The translations under genes were made by a program, and so were the position numbers. A stretch of 64,000 bases of DNA from NCBI GenBank assembly GCA_027704905.1, contig CM051016.1, positions 16,448,038 through 16,512,037 on the forward strand, given 5' to 3'. The notes under the pieces were generated by a model. The model saw only the letters and a program-made list of their open reading frames with translations, ran no database searches and was not told where the DNA came from. Positions within the stretch are counted from its first letter, which is position 1. Each line of letters starts with the position of its first letter. Shown one piece after another: positions 32,986 to 42,998 of the stretch. The DNA is from Muraenolepis orangiensis (taxonomy: Eukaryota; Chordata; Actinopteri; Gadiformes; Muraenolepididae).

Positions 32986-33095
32986 AGCACCACCCTGACC
33001 CTTCTCCTAACACCTGCATCTTGTTAGAATCTTGTTAGCTATATTATAACAGCTCAGCCTTCTCCTTCTCTCCTCCTCCTTCCTCCTCCTTTGCG

Positions 33096-33375
33096 TAAAA
33101 AGGAGCCAGTTGAGGTGGTTCGGGCATCTAGTAAGGATGCTTCCTGGTCGCCTCCCGAGGGAGGTTTTCCAGGCACATCCAACTGGGAAGAGACCACGGG
33201 GCAGACCGAGGTACAGGTGGGGTGATTACATCTCCACACTGGCCTGGGAACGCCTCGGGATCCCCCAGTCAGAGCTTGTCGATGTTGCCAGGGAGAGGGA
33301 AGTTTGGAGTCCCCTGCTGGAGCTGCTACCTCCGCGACCCGATTACGGATAAGCGGGAGAAGATGGATGGATGGA
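33096..33375 (+). mobile_element. 5'-truncated Rex3 3' end
   Basis: Encodes the last 80 residues of the Rex3 protein in one open frame (RWFGHLVRMLPGRLP to LLPPRPDYG stop at 33350-33352), nearly identical to 19433-19690 of the long copy, then GATGGATGGATGG. It is a typical dead-on-arrival insertion. Confidence 0.9.
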
Positions 33376-33545
33376 GATTAGATTAAAATGTATTGTCATT
33401 GCACAGCACAAGTACAATAATTTAGCATCTAACCAGAGTGCAAATGTTGCAGTAAAGTGCATGCTAATATAATTTACAGATACAATGTACAGTTTAAATT
33501 GACAGGTTAAAAGACAGTCTAGGTATTAAATGGGATATGAGCAGC

Positions 33546-33578
<33 letters not shown>

Positions 33579-33880
33579 GGTATATATATATATATATACA
33601 TCCATACATACAGGTAAGTGGATATTTAACAGTATGCCGTTGAAAACAGGATAAATATATACATAAATGTATATACAAGTGAGCATATATAAATGTATGG
33701 CATATATAGGAGTAGGAGCAGTTCTATCAACAGATTTAAATATATATGGCAGGTACAGTAACCAGGTATCTTATTAATAAATATGTAAACTATGGAGGTA
33801 GGTAGTTGTGATAGTTTGTTTTTACAGTTTGTTTTTTCTTTTTCTTTTTACAGTTAGTCAAAGACATTGGTGGTGATTAT
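33376..33880. other. Microsatellite-rich spacer
   Basis: (AAT)n at 33548-33578 and (AT)n at 33582-33597; otherwise A/T-rich with no gene. Confidence 0.7.
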
Positions 33881-34347
33881 TATAGGTGTTGAGCAGAGGT
33901 GTGGGGCAGGGGGGGTGCAGCAGAGGGGGGGCAGCAGAGGCGGCAGCAGAGGGAGGGGCAGCAGTGGCAGCAGGGGGAGGGGGGGGGGACCGCAGAGGCG
34001 TGGCGGCAGGGGGTGGGGGCGGCAGGGGTTGGGCAGCAGGGGGGGGGGGGTGGGGGCCGTCTTCGTGGTGCAGAGTTCAGGGAGATGACAGCTGAGGGGA
34101 AGAAGCTGTTCCTAAGCCTGCTTGACTTGGAACAGAGGTTCCTATAGCGCCTCCCGGAGGGGAGGAGGGCAAACAGTCCATGGTTGGGGTGAGAGGGGTC
34201 ATCCACTATTTTGTGTGCCTTCCTCAGACACTGTTTGTGGTGGGTAGTGTTTATTGCAGGGAGGGGTAGTCCAACGATGCGTTGGGCAGTTTTCACCACC
34301 CTCTGCAGCGCTTTCCGGTCGGAAACAGTGCAGTTGCCATACCACAT
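33880..34347 (-). mobile_element. L2-like LINE 3' coding fragment
   Basis: Minus-strand frame reads MWYGNCTVSDRKALQRVV, TAQRIVGLPLPAI and FALLPSGRRYRNL, the C-terminal end of an L2-type LINE, as at 43700-43985. Its downstream part (33890-34065) has become a G-rich low-complexity tract on the plus strand. Confidence 0.7.
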
Positions 34348-34369
34348 AATGTTTGTATAGTGCTGTTAA

Positions 34370-34625
34370 TAGTACATAGTAAAGCAGATCATAGGTAGTA
34401 TATACTGCAGGAGGGAATTGGGAGTAAGCATTTTATTGCAATTGTTTCAAATGGTAATGAAACATGTTGAATCTTCTACCCTTTCAGTATTTAAAACAAC
34501 GAAGGTTCACTTTATCTTATTTTATAACTGCTGTCTGTCGTCGGGTATTGCACACAAGAATTTCACATCACTGCTTTATACTAAACTGTAAACTGTGAAG
34601 TGACAATAAACTTGACTTGACTTGT
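34370..34625 (+). mobile_element. L2-like LINE 3' tail, opposite orientation
   Basis: CTGCTGTCTGTCGTCGGG followed by GTGACAATAAACTTGACTTG matches the tail after the coding fragment at 44110-44200. It faces away from the neighbouring coding piece, so the two are separate insertions or one was inverted. Confidence 0.7.
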
Positions 34626-34989
34626 TGAAGGAGACCTGGACGGGGGCGGTCATTTTCTCGCCATGGTCAACCATGGCGATGGAAGGTCACACGAGGTCAA
34701 CAAGTGTTATTGCGCTTTGTTTTTACACACGTACACGTTGCATATACAAACACACATGCACAAAGTGTATAAAATAAAGTGAAAAATGATCCTCAATACC
34801 CCTACAAGGTTTGAGGAGAACCCAAATGTTGTTATAATCCTTGCTGCTGCAGTGGCAGTGTGAATTGTGTTACTGTGAAATCCTCAATCTCCTCCTTATT
34901 CACAAAGCTGCAACTGTATTATTTTATACTTACTCTACCACCCCCCCCCCCCCCTCCCTCCTTACCCCCCCCCCAACCCCACCCATTAC
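34626..34989. other. Spacer with poly(C)
   Basis: A short palindrome (CGCCATGGTCAACCATGGCG) at 34661-34680 and C-rich tracts at 34942-34975. No gene seen. Confidence 0.6.
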
Positions 34990-35678
34990 TCCTCCCTTTT
35001 ACGGGAGCGAAAAGGGGGTGAAAAAGGTGCCGATCCTCCGTATGGCTCTCCGGAAGCCAGCGCCAAATCCGCCTTCCTTCTTCTTCTCCTCAGGGTGAGG
35101 TTTATCCAACAGGCCGTCCTCACCTAGGAAAAAGAAAATACTAATTGTAGTCGTAGCCAACAAGCCATCCTTTTTTTTCAAGTGTCTAAACCATGGATCT
35201 GAAGGACGTCTTGTTTTATATAATAATAATAATTATTATTATTCAAATGTGGAAGTGTACAGCACAACGAAAGGAATTTTTCTGCATTTAACCCATCCTA
35301 GTATTAGGAGTAGCAGTCAGCTATTTATTATCTGGTTGTGCGGCGACCGCTCTACCTCCTGAGCTATACTGCCGCCCTTATATGCAGTGAATTGTATATA
35401 ACCATAGTTCTATATATGGACAGGGATGTCCTCATGTGGGTTGAGTTTGTTGTGCTCAAATAGCGCAATTTACAAGTAATTAATCTTAAACATCTGTACA
35501 CCTGAATTTAATATGAATCTATCCACAAATCCATCTCACTGTCTTATAGCATGGAAATGAGGAGTTGGAGAAAGTTACTAAATAAAATCCCACACCTTTC
35601 CCTAAAGTGCAGTGAACAGTATTAAACAGTATGACTTCCATCCACTTGGTATACACTAGCCCTCACAACACAACTCAC

Positions 35679-36324
35679 CATGTGTGGATGTGGCGGGGAC
35701 CTGCTCCTCCATCACTGTGAGGGCATCCTGCAGCAGCTCTAGTGTGGCCACGACCTTCCCCTCCATCACTGCGAGGGCATCCTGCAGCAGGTCTGGCGTG
35801 GAGGGGACCTGCTCCTCCATCTCTAAGAGGGCATACTGCAGCAGGTATTGTGTGTTGCGGACCTTCTTCTCCATCACTGTGAGATCCTGCAGCACGCCTG
35901 GCATGGCAGGAACCTGCTCCTCCATCTCTAAGATGGAATACTGCAGCAGGTCTAGTGTGTCGAGGACCATCTCTATCACTGGGAGGACATCATGCCGCAG
36001 GTCTGGCATGGAGGGGACCTGCTGCTCCATCACTGTGAGGTCATCCTGCAGCAGGTCTGGCATGGAGGGGACCTGCTGCTCCATCACTGGGAGGACATCC
36101 TGCAGCAGGTCTGGCATGGAGGGGACCTGCTCCTCCATCACTGTGACGTCATCCTGCAGCAGGTCTAGTGTGGCGAGGACCATCTCCTTCATCCCTGGGA
36201 GGACATCCTGCTGCAGGTCTGGCATGGAGTCTGGCATAGAGGGGACCTGCTCCTCCATCACTGTGAGGTCATCCTGCAGCAGGTCTGACGTGGAGGGGAC
36301 CTTCTCATCTGCCTCCGATGACTT
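35679..36324 (-). CDS. 54-bp repeat exon, unit D (11 units)
   Basis: Acceptor TTTTCAG and donor GTGAGTTG correspond exactly to unit A. Eleven units are open through the whole exon, including the expanded unit (SMPDSMPDLQQDVLPGMKEM) that unit A also has, which dates that variant before the A/D split. Head KSSEADEK, tail VPATSTH. Confidence 0.45.
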
Positions 36325-36774
36325 CTGAAAATTTGAATAAATCACATTAATTACATTCAAATACTAATAGGCCTAGATCACGGCACAGTTGAAAGCCGGA
36401 AGTACCCGTTAAAAATCGCTGAAGCAGTGTATCCCAAGTTCCGGTTAATGCATTCACCATTGCAGACAGTTATCACTGGACAACATCGCTGCATAACCTT
36501 CCAAAAGTCGGTCCAGACGATGTGGTTCAACTAGTGAATGAACACTACAGTGAAGAAGTCTAAATCCGAATCATACAATTCCCCGACATTGTGTCTTGTG
36601 GCTCTATCTGGATATAATATAACGCCATATAACAAAGGCGATTAGGAGCAGAGGTATGCCTATGTATTTAATATAGGCTATAGGGTTGATGGATTTGGAT
36701 TATTTCAATGTACCTTTTCATTTACGTGTTAATATGTAGTGTGCAGCTGTATATTTTCTAAAAGGCAATGCCTG

Positions 36775-37035
36775 TTATTCTTGTGAATACTTGTCAAAGT
36801 GCAAACTGCAGACATACGTGCTACCCCTGAGAAAATGAAACAAGGGACCTTCATCCCTCCTTATCAGCCTCACACAAGACTTGTGAAGGAGTTTGTCTTT
36901 CGGGAAATCGTGTAAAGTTTTGTAAACTGAGGTACGGCTGTCTTTGTTTTGACGTTGAGCAGCCCGGTACACTACAATAACAGCGACGAGAGGAGCCGGC
37001 CGTTGTTTGTCACGTATCTGTGGTAACTACCGGAA
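36775..37035 (-). pseudogene. THAP zinc-finger remnant in unit D
   Basis: In the minus strand, CSVPGCSTSKQRQPYLS (first zinc ligands, C-x4-C) lies in one frame, and HDFPKDKLLHKSCVRLIRRDEG then LRGSTYVCSLHF (invariant C-x2-H pair) in another, in the spacing of a THAP DNA-binding domain. A frameshift within the domain and a stop soon after it mean it is broken here. THAP domains occur in P-element- and Kolobok-type transposons and in host regulators. It lies upstream of, and in the same direction as, the repeat exon, so the ancestral gene may have been a THAP protein with an acidic repeat region. Confidence 0.6.
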
Positions 37036-37534
37036 GTAAGAGTACACTGCTCTGCGATTTTTAACGTTCCGGAAGCAGGAAGTGTGACATAGGCCTATTA
37101 GACAATTCAAGAATGTCAATGTTTTATTGGAGTCAATAGCTGCAGTATACAAGTTAAATGGCGCCGGTTTAATTAATATAATAATAATTCTAATTGTTTC
37201 TTCTCACAGTTGACAAACATTTGGTGGTTGATTAATTAAGAGAATATAGAGGCAGGTGCTTAATGAAAATACAATCCACAAATAGATTTAGATTCAAATT
37301 TCAAATGTGTATTTTTTACCTCCATGGCAATGGCCTTCTCCATCTCCTGTTGGGTGCATCCGCTTGAACTGCTTGTCCTGGGCTTTTTCAACTGAATCAA
37401 AAAATACATAGAGTTGGAATAATAATTGTATTTACATGCACAATTAGAACAGCATTTACAAAGTTTGTACAGTAAAACAGTAGTAAAAAATAAAGAAAAA
37501 AAAGACCCCAACGGAAGACCAAGACCCCCTAAGA

Positions 37535-39064
37535 CACATGTGTCAAACTCAAGGCCCGCGGGCCACATCCGGCCCGTGAATGAATTATCTTTGGCCCGCA
37601 TGACAAAATCGATTTACTATTAGAGCTGGCCCGCTGGTATATCATACGCGCCACCATAATACTACAAATCCCATAATGCACTGCCCGTGCGTCGGCACGT
37701 CAATCACAGGCCCGCGTCAAAGAGTGGATTGGTGGGGAGGATCCGAGAAAAGATGCAGGATGAAAAACGTCACAAGTGAGCTGACAGCTTATCACTGAAT
37801 CATACACCAGGAATCGTTGTGTGGCAAAGCCTTGAAAATGGAACATGTAATGAGCATCATAACACGAGCGGTTAACTTTATCAGAGCCAGAGGTTTAAAT
37901 CACCGCCAGTTCAAGTCTTTTCTGGCGGAGTTAAATTCGGACTATGGTGACTTGCCCTATCACACAGAGGTGCGATGGCTAAGCCAGGGAAAGGTGCTGG
38001 AAAGATTTTTCGAGTTGCGTGAGGAGATCTGTGAGTTCATGGAAAGCAAAGGGAAAGACACATCAGAGCTCCGAAATAAAAAGTTTCTGTGTGAAGTAGC
38101 GTTTCTGTGTGACATCACGAGCCGCCTGAATGCACTAAACCTGCAGCTTCAGGGGCGGGGCCGTGTCATCACTGACACGTACGCTACAGTGAGGGCTTTT
38201 AAAACCAAGCTGCGCCTGTGGGAGACGCAGATTCTTCAGGAAAACTTGAGCCATTTCCCGCACTGCCAAACAATGAAAGAGCAGGTCGCTGCTGCTGTTT
38301 TCCCAACTAGACAGTTTACTGAAAAACTCGGCATACTTGGTGCTGACTTCACACGGCGATTTGCCGATTTTGAAGCCCAAAAAAGCAGGTTTGAACTGCT
38401 CCGTAATCCATTTGCAGCTGACGTGGAAAGCGCACCATCAAACCTGCAAATGGAGCTGATCGAGCTCCAATGTAGTGAGCTTCCACGTTTCATCCCCGAC
38501 ACAATGCCCCATCTACGCTCCCAGGCTGCTCAAACGCTCTCTATGTTTGGCAGCACATACTTGTTCATGAAGATAAACAAAACTTCACACAGGACTCGTC
38601 TTACTGATGAACACCTTCACTCAATCCTGAGGATTTCCTCAGCTCAGAGCCTGACCCCAGACATTGATGAACTTGTAACCAAGATAAGACACCAAGTATC
38701 TGGCTCAGACAAGTGAGCAACACAGAGCAGCAAACGGTGCTTTGACACAGTTTCAGTTTTTAATGCAGTTTAATATTTGAATTTTGTTCTCTTGCTACTA
38801 CAGGACATTTGATTTTTCTTTGAAGTAAATTACTTCTGGCTGTTGAAAATGTTCTTTTTTTATTTATTTTTAATTTTTCTTTCATTTATTTCATAATTAA
38901 TGTTGTTTTATAGGCAATAATCTATAGGCCTTGTTAGTTCCAGGTTCAATATGTGCAATAAGGTTGTTTCAATAAGTTTTCAATAAACGTTGAACCCGTC
39001 CGGCCCTTGACTTGTAGCAATTTCTTAATTTCGGCCCACTGTGTATTTGAGTTTGACACCCCTG
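37535..39064 (+). mobile_element. Internally deleted hAT (Charlie/GTF2IRD2-like)
   Basis: Perfect 8-bp target duplication CCCTAAGA at 37527-37534 and 39065-39072. Ends share TGTCAAACTCAA inverted (left CACATGTGTCAAACTCAAGG; right, reversed, CAGGGGTGTCAAACTCAAAT). 1530 bp. The left tip has decayed from CAGGGG to CACATG. Confidence 0.9.
37817..38716 (+). pseudogene. C-terminal hAT transposase fragment
   Basis: 299 open codons starting mid-domain: RARGLNHRQFKSFLAEL, YHTEVRWLSQGKVLERFFEL (a signature of this hAT branch, also in GTF2IRD2 and ZBED-type genes), and a long helical region to MFGSTYLFMKINKTSHRTRL and LHSILRISSAQSLTPDID, which is the dimerisation tail. The zinc finger and first catalytic aspartate region are missing, so it cannot transpose on its own. 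The open frame over 900 bp suggests a fairly recent deletion. Confidence 0.8.
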
Positions 39065-39156
39065 CCCTAAGAGGAAGAGAGTTCTTACCGTCTCTTCTGA
39101 TCGCTTGGTAGTGAATAAACCTCAGCGCGTCAACGCTCCAGTTATAGGAGGCGCCG

Positions 39157-39170
39157 GTTACCATGGAAAC
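39157..39170. promoter_or_regulatory. X-box motif (RFX-type), block 2
   Basis: GTTACCATGGAAAC, unchanged from block 1 although neighbouring bases differ. ATTGGCT lies to the right. Confidence 0.5.
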
Positions 39171-40002
39171 ATGACAACACGGAACGCTATTGGCTAAATA
39201 TCACCACACCATGTTTGGCCAATAGATGGCAGACTAGACAAAAACCATGAAATCAATCCCCCTGATAATACGCAATTATAAACTAAACAAATTATTCTAA
39301 ACACTTTGCTTGTCAAATTGTTCCTCCGTAGTGTAATATTTAGACACTTTTTACCAGTTACGTCAGGCATCATATGGACACCTAAAAATATACGAGGGCC
39401 TGCCTAGTGGTCACGTGACTCACTACATACGTAATGTGAGCAAAGAGACCGAATACAAACAAATAATTTTTCTTTTTCTGTTAGGTCCGTGTACTTTTCG
39501 GTATTTTAAGCTTGTAAACTTGGAGGAAAATATACAATGAAAACAAAAAGGGAAAAAACAGCCGTAAATTCAAGATAACTTTATTTATCCCGAGGGAAAT
39601 TATTATTATTCATTTTGTTTTTATTATTATTAATTAATGAACGTGGTATGGGTCAGAAACGATCATATTCAGAACAATCCACCCTGAGATAATAATAATA
39701 GATCCGATACGGAGTCGAGGCTGCAAGTTCCATGTCGCATACTTCGCAATGATTGCGATCCCCGTCCATGTAACCGCCCCCTACGGGTGCCCGAACAGAC
39801 AAACATAACAGAGTTCCGAATGCTTATCTAAATACACCACATCACCATCCAAAGCCACGAGGGCGATCACGTGGTTACGCTCCATGGGAGTCGTTAAAGC
39901 CGCTGTCACGTGTCCCCAAAGTGACAAACCATTATGGAAGAATGAATTTTGCGCGAAATGGCCCCGAATTTGGCCAATCAACCGCCGAAGCAAGTACGAT
40001 GC

Positions 40003-40286
40003 CTATAGAAGCTCACACGAAGGAACCCGAACCACACACGACGGCACCTGAACCACACACGAAGGAACCCGAACCACACACGACGGCACCCGAACCACAC
40101 ACGAAGGCACCCGAACCACACACGGAGGAACCCGAACCACACACGACGGCACCCGAACCGCACACGAAGGCACCCGAACCACACACGAAGGCACCCGAAC
40201 CACACACGAAGCAACCACACACGACGGAACCCGAACCACACACGACGGAACCCGAACCACACACGACGGCAAGTGAATTGTTCTAG
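40003..40286 (+). repeat. 21-bp tandem array with heptapeptide frame, block 2
   Basis: Thirteen units (one shortened to five residues) of TTAPEPH type between MPIEAH and TTASELF stop. An upstream in-frame ATG at 39921 extends the frame to 121 codons (MTNHYGRMNFARNGPEFG). The shortened unit is still in frame. Confidence 0.6.
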
Positions 40287-40914
40287 TAGTTTATACCCGC
40301 AGGACACACGATGGCCACACGATGGCTACACGACGTCGTATTGAGAGGACGAAGCGTTCGAACTCGGTCACGAGGGCGTCACGTGACCTCCCGATGGCAT
40401 GAAGCCTTCGGCCGACCGTTGGGATATTCAATTGCTGATCGGAGATTATTGGCAGCAGAACACACAGTACATTTACTTTATTTCAAATTGAATTCAACTT
40501 GAACATGCCACCCAAGGCAGGGCTTTGACGTTAAGGATGGCAGCTTCCTCATACGTTGCACTCGGAGAGAAATAGTATAGTATATATAATATAACATATA
40601 TCATATAACTATTATAATAATAGACGGACGAACTGTTTAGTCCTTGGTCATGGTTTATTTTGCTCTACTCCACTGGTACATCCTTTCGCTCAGTCGAGCT
40701 AACGTAGAACACACACACCATCTGAACATCAGGTGAATTTTATGAAAATAAAATTAGGCATAAAACCCCTGTCACACTGTCCCGAAAGTGACACCAGATG
40801 GACACACAATAAAGGAAATGTTGAAATTGGAAACCGGTGCACCCCCCAAACATGTTAAAATTAAGTACATCATCATTAGTTAACGACAATTAACGCCACA
40901 TTTCAAATCATAGA

Positions 40915-41284
40915 TCCAGACCTGGCATTTGATTTGGAAGTCCCAGGATCCAGAGGTGCGACTGGCCTTCTCCAGGGCCTCTATGGTAGAAGCCTGTGAT
41001 GTTCTTCTCCATCTCCTCCAGCAGAGATTCAAGGTTCCAGATGTTTTTATTTGTCATTTGAAGTACAATGGAATGCTTACCCATTCCCTCCGGCAGTATG
41101 AATTTCTTCCATTTTACTTTATCTCTCCATGTCCTCGTCGTACGTGCGGCCCCTGAACACGGGCTGCGGGGCGTTGGAGAAGTACTGGTGGAAGGGGGAA
41201 GTGGGTCGCCACGGCCTCCGCCTCCACCGTTTTGCCCTGCTTGGGCCGGACCTTGCTCATGTACTGCTCCCAGCGAGAGATCAC
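40915..41284 (-). pseudogene. Orphan host-like exon(s) with a 1-bp insertion
   Basis: After an acceptor (CCGCCCGCAG) at 41285, the minus strand reads VISRWEQYMSKVRPKQGK, TVEAEAVATHFP, then in the next frame FHQYFSNAPQPVFRGRTYDE before a stop (about 41119). The switch coincides with CCCCC where CCCC would keep the frame. Both halves look like conserved protein, so a one-base insertion has broken a real exon. A second piece at 40915-41060 (IEALEKASRTSGSWDFQ) may be the next exon. I do not recognise the gene. Confidence 0.4.
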
Positions 41285-42300
41285 CTGCGGGCGGGGACAG
41301 TGTGAGGTGAGTGAAGGTTGTGTCTATCTCCCCCCCCCCCCTCCTCCAGGGAGTGAGGACACAACGCGCTACCCTCTTCTGACAAACATCAGTCAGTGGT
41401 GACAATTGGACACACGCACACACACGTAATGTGTATGTGTGCTCGCAACGTATGTGTATGCGCAGACACACACACAAACACGCATTTAATGTGTATGCGT
41501 GAACGCAACGTGTGTGTATGAGCAAACATACACACACACATTCACATAATGCATGCAGTCTCAATGTGTGTGTACATTGCGTGTGTTTGTGTCTTACACA
41601 CACACACATATATAAAACTGATCTAATTGCCATATTGTGGGTTTGGAGCCAGAGAGTTTTACAGCTAAGCATTCAAAAGAGGAGTGATGGGGGACAGTGA
41701 CTACAGTGACTTTAATGATTTCACGGTACAACACAGCAAGCCCCCCCCCCCTCCCAGTGGCACGGGGTTCACTAATAAAAGCATATTATTATTATTATTA
41801 TACCCCGGGGGGACAGCTGCATTAAGCTGGGAGAAGTCATCAGACTGTTGCCAGGTCTCCGTGAGGCATAAAAAAAATCTAGCTTTTTGTCCATAATGAA
41901 GTCAGAAACCAGCAGGGCCTTATTGGTGGGACCTTATATTAAAGATACATAGTTTCAGACAGGTAAGTTGTGCATATGTGGATGCTTTAAGCAGAGGGGA
42001 TAACACACTGTGATTGACAGCACGGGCGGTGCGAGGGGGGCGTGGATCAGTGGACCAGAAAGAGCGGATTGTTTTGTTATTGTTGTGGTTTGCGTACTCA
42101 AAGTTTGGTCCAGATCCACGGTGAGTGTATCTTGGTGGTTTGAGAATACTTGGGTGTTGGGTAAGCAGAGCTGGCGGGGTCCTGGAGTAAGACAAGTAAC
42201 GTCTTGTTTGTTATCTGCGCAAGATGTGAACCGCCCGTGGGAGCGATGCCCCTGACGATGCGGTGCTTGGCGATGCGGTGCTTGGCACCAAACCTTTGTG
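41285..42300. other. Low-complexity spacer
   Basis: Several CA/TG microsatellites between 41410 and 41610, C-rich tracts at 41329 and 41741, and a TTA repeat at 41788. No gene recognised. 42005-42300 precedes the U2 gene and could hold its promoter; I could not fix a PSE by eye. Confidence 0.5.
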
Positions 42301-42304
42301 GGTT

Positions 42305-42493
42305 ATCGCTTCTCGGCCTTTTGGCTAAGATCAAGTGTAGTATCTGTTCTTATCAGTTTAATTTCTGATACGTCCCCTACCCGGGGACCATATATTAAAT
42401 TGATTTTTGGAACTGGGAGATGGAATAGGGGCTTGCTCCGTCCACTCCACTAATCGACCTGGTATTGCAGTACCTCCAGGACCGGTGCACCCC
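42305..42493 (+). ncRNA. U2 spliceosomal snRNA (variant gene or pseudogene)
   Basis: Full-length match to vertebrate U2 from ATCGCTTCTCGGCC to CCGGTGCACCC, 189 nt. The branch-point recognition sequence GTAGTA is intact, the Sm site region (TGATTTTTGGAA) is present, and stem IIb is GTCCCC/GGGGAC, still paired. By comparison with remembered fish and human U2 there are roughly eight substitutions, for example TTAATTTCTG where TTAATATCTG is usual. No A-tail or target duplication was seen, which leaves a true locus possible; the substitutions favour a divergent copy or pseudogene. Confidence 0.85.
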
Positions 42494-42998
42494 CTCTGCA
42501 TGTGAAATGTAAGCACACTCACCTCTTGCAAATGTTCTAGATTTGTTATTGTATTGTGCATAGTATTGTTTTAGAGTTGCGTGCTGCGGTAGGCCATGGG
42601 GAGTAAGCGTTCCATTGTCCTTGTTGCAAATGCAATTCTAGAATCTACACTATTAGTGGTCTACACAGAATAGACATCTTATTTTTTAAAGAAGACCAGC
42701 ACATGTACGAACTGGCAGCAGTGTAGTCTAAACCGGCCTTTACCCAAGAGAAGTGCCGAGAAGAGTCCATTGTACAACTTGCATGCATCGCCAATGCGGA
42801 GAGGAAACTCAACTATGAGCAATCAGCACTGACAACTTGTAAGGCTTGTCGATTGAACTAGCTGCACGAAACTACACACTTTAAATGTATACTGTTATAC
42901 CTACATGTTTGAGCTGGCTGTAACATTTCACTGCACATTGTACATGTTGCACTGTTCATATTTATGACACGGATGTCTAGCTACATACTTATTAGGTA
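42494..42998. other. Spacer after U2, nothing recognised
   Basis: A/T-rich single-copy-looking sequence with no open frame, RNA gene or repeat that I can name. Confidence 0.5.

Larger units (their letters stand above)
34990..37445 (-). repeat. Unit D: inverted copy of units A-C
   Basis: Reverse complement of unit A from about 1365 to 4230, with the short basic exon (35014-35123), the SINE relic, the repeat exon (35679-36324), the antisense MADSYRW relic (36440-36560) and the small exon near 37323-37400. It alone has a THAP segment (36790-37030), so A-C probably lost it. Confidence 0.75.
39076..40770. repeat. Paralogous block 2 (empty-site copy)
   Basis: Duplicate of block 1, without the hAT element at 39424. 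A deletion near 39690 removes about 120 bp relative to block 1, and an A/T-rich insertion lies at 39535-39640. Confidence 0.8.

Noticed and set aside
34661..34680. Short palindrome as a regulatory operator
   Set aside because: Twenty-base palindrome with no neighbouring gene; not enough to call a site.
40829..40850. Second U2 fragment (ACCGGTGCACCCCCC)
   Set aside because: The match to the U2 3' end is only about 15 bases and could be chance.
40908..41672. 254-codon reverse frame with CVCVRHKHTQ repeats
   Set aside because: Mostly translated CA/TG microsatellite joined to the frameshifted exon; no acceptor or conserved start.
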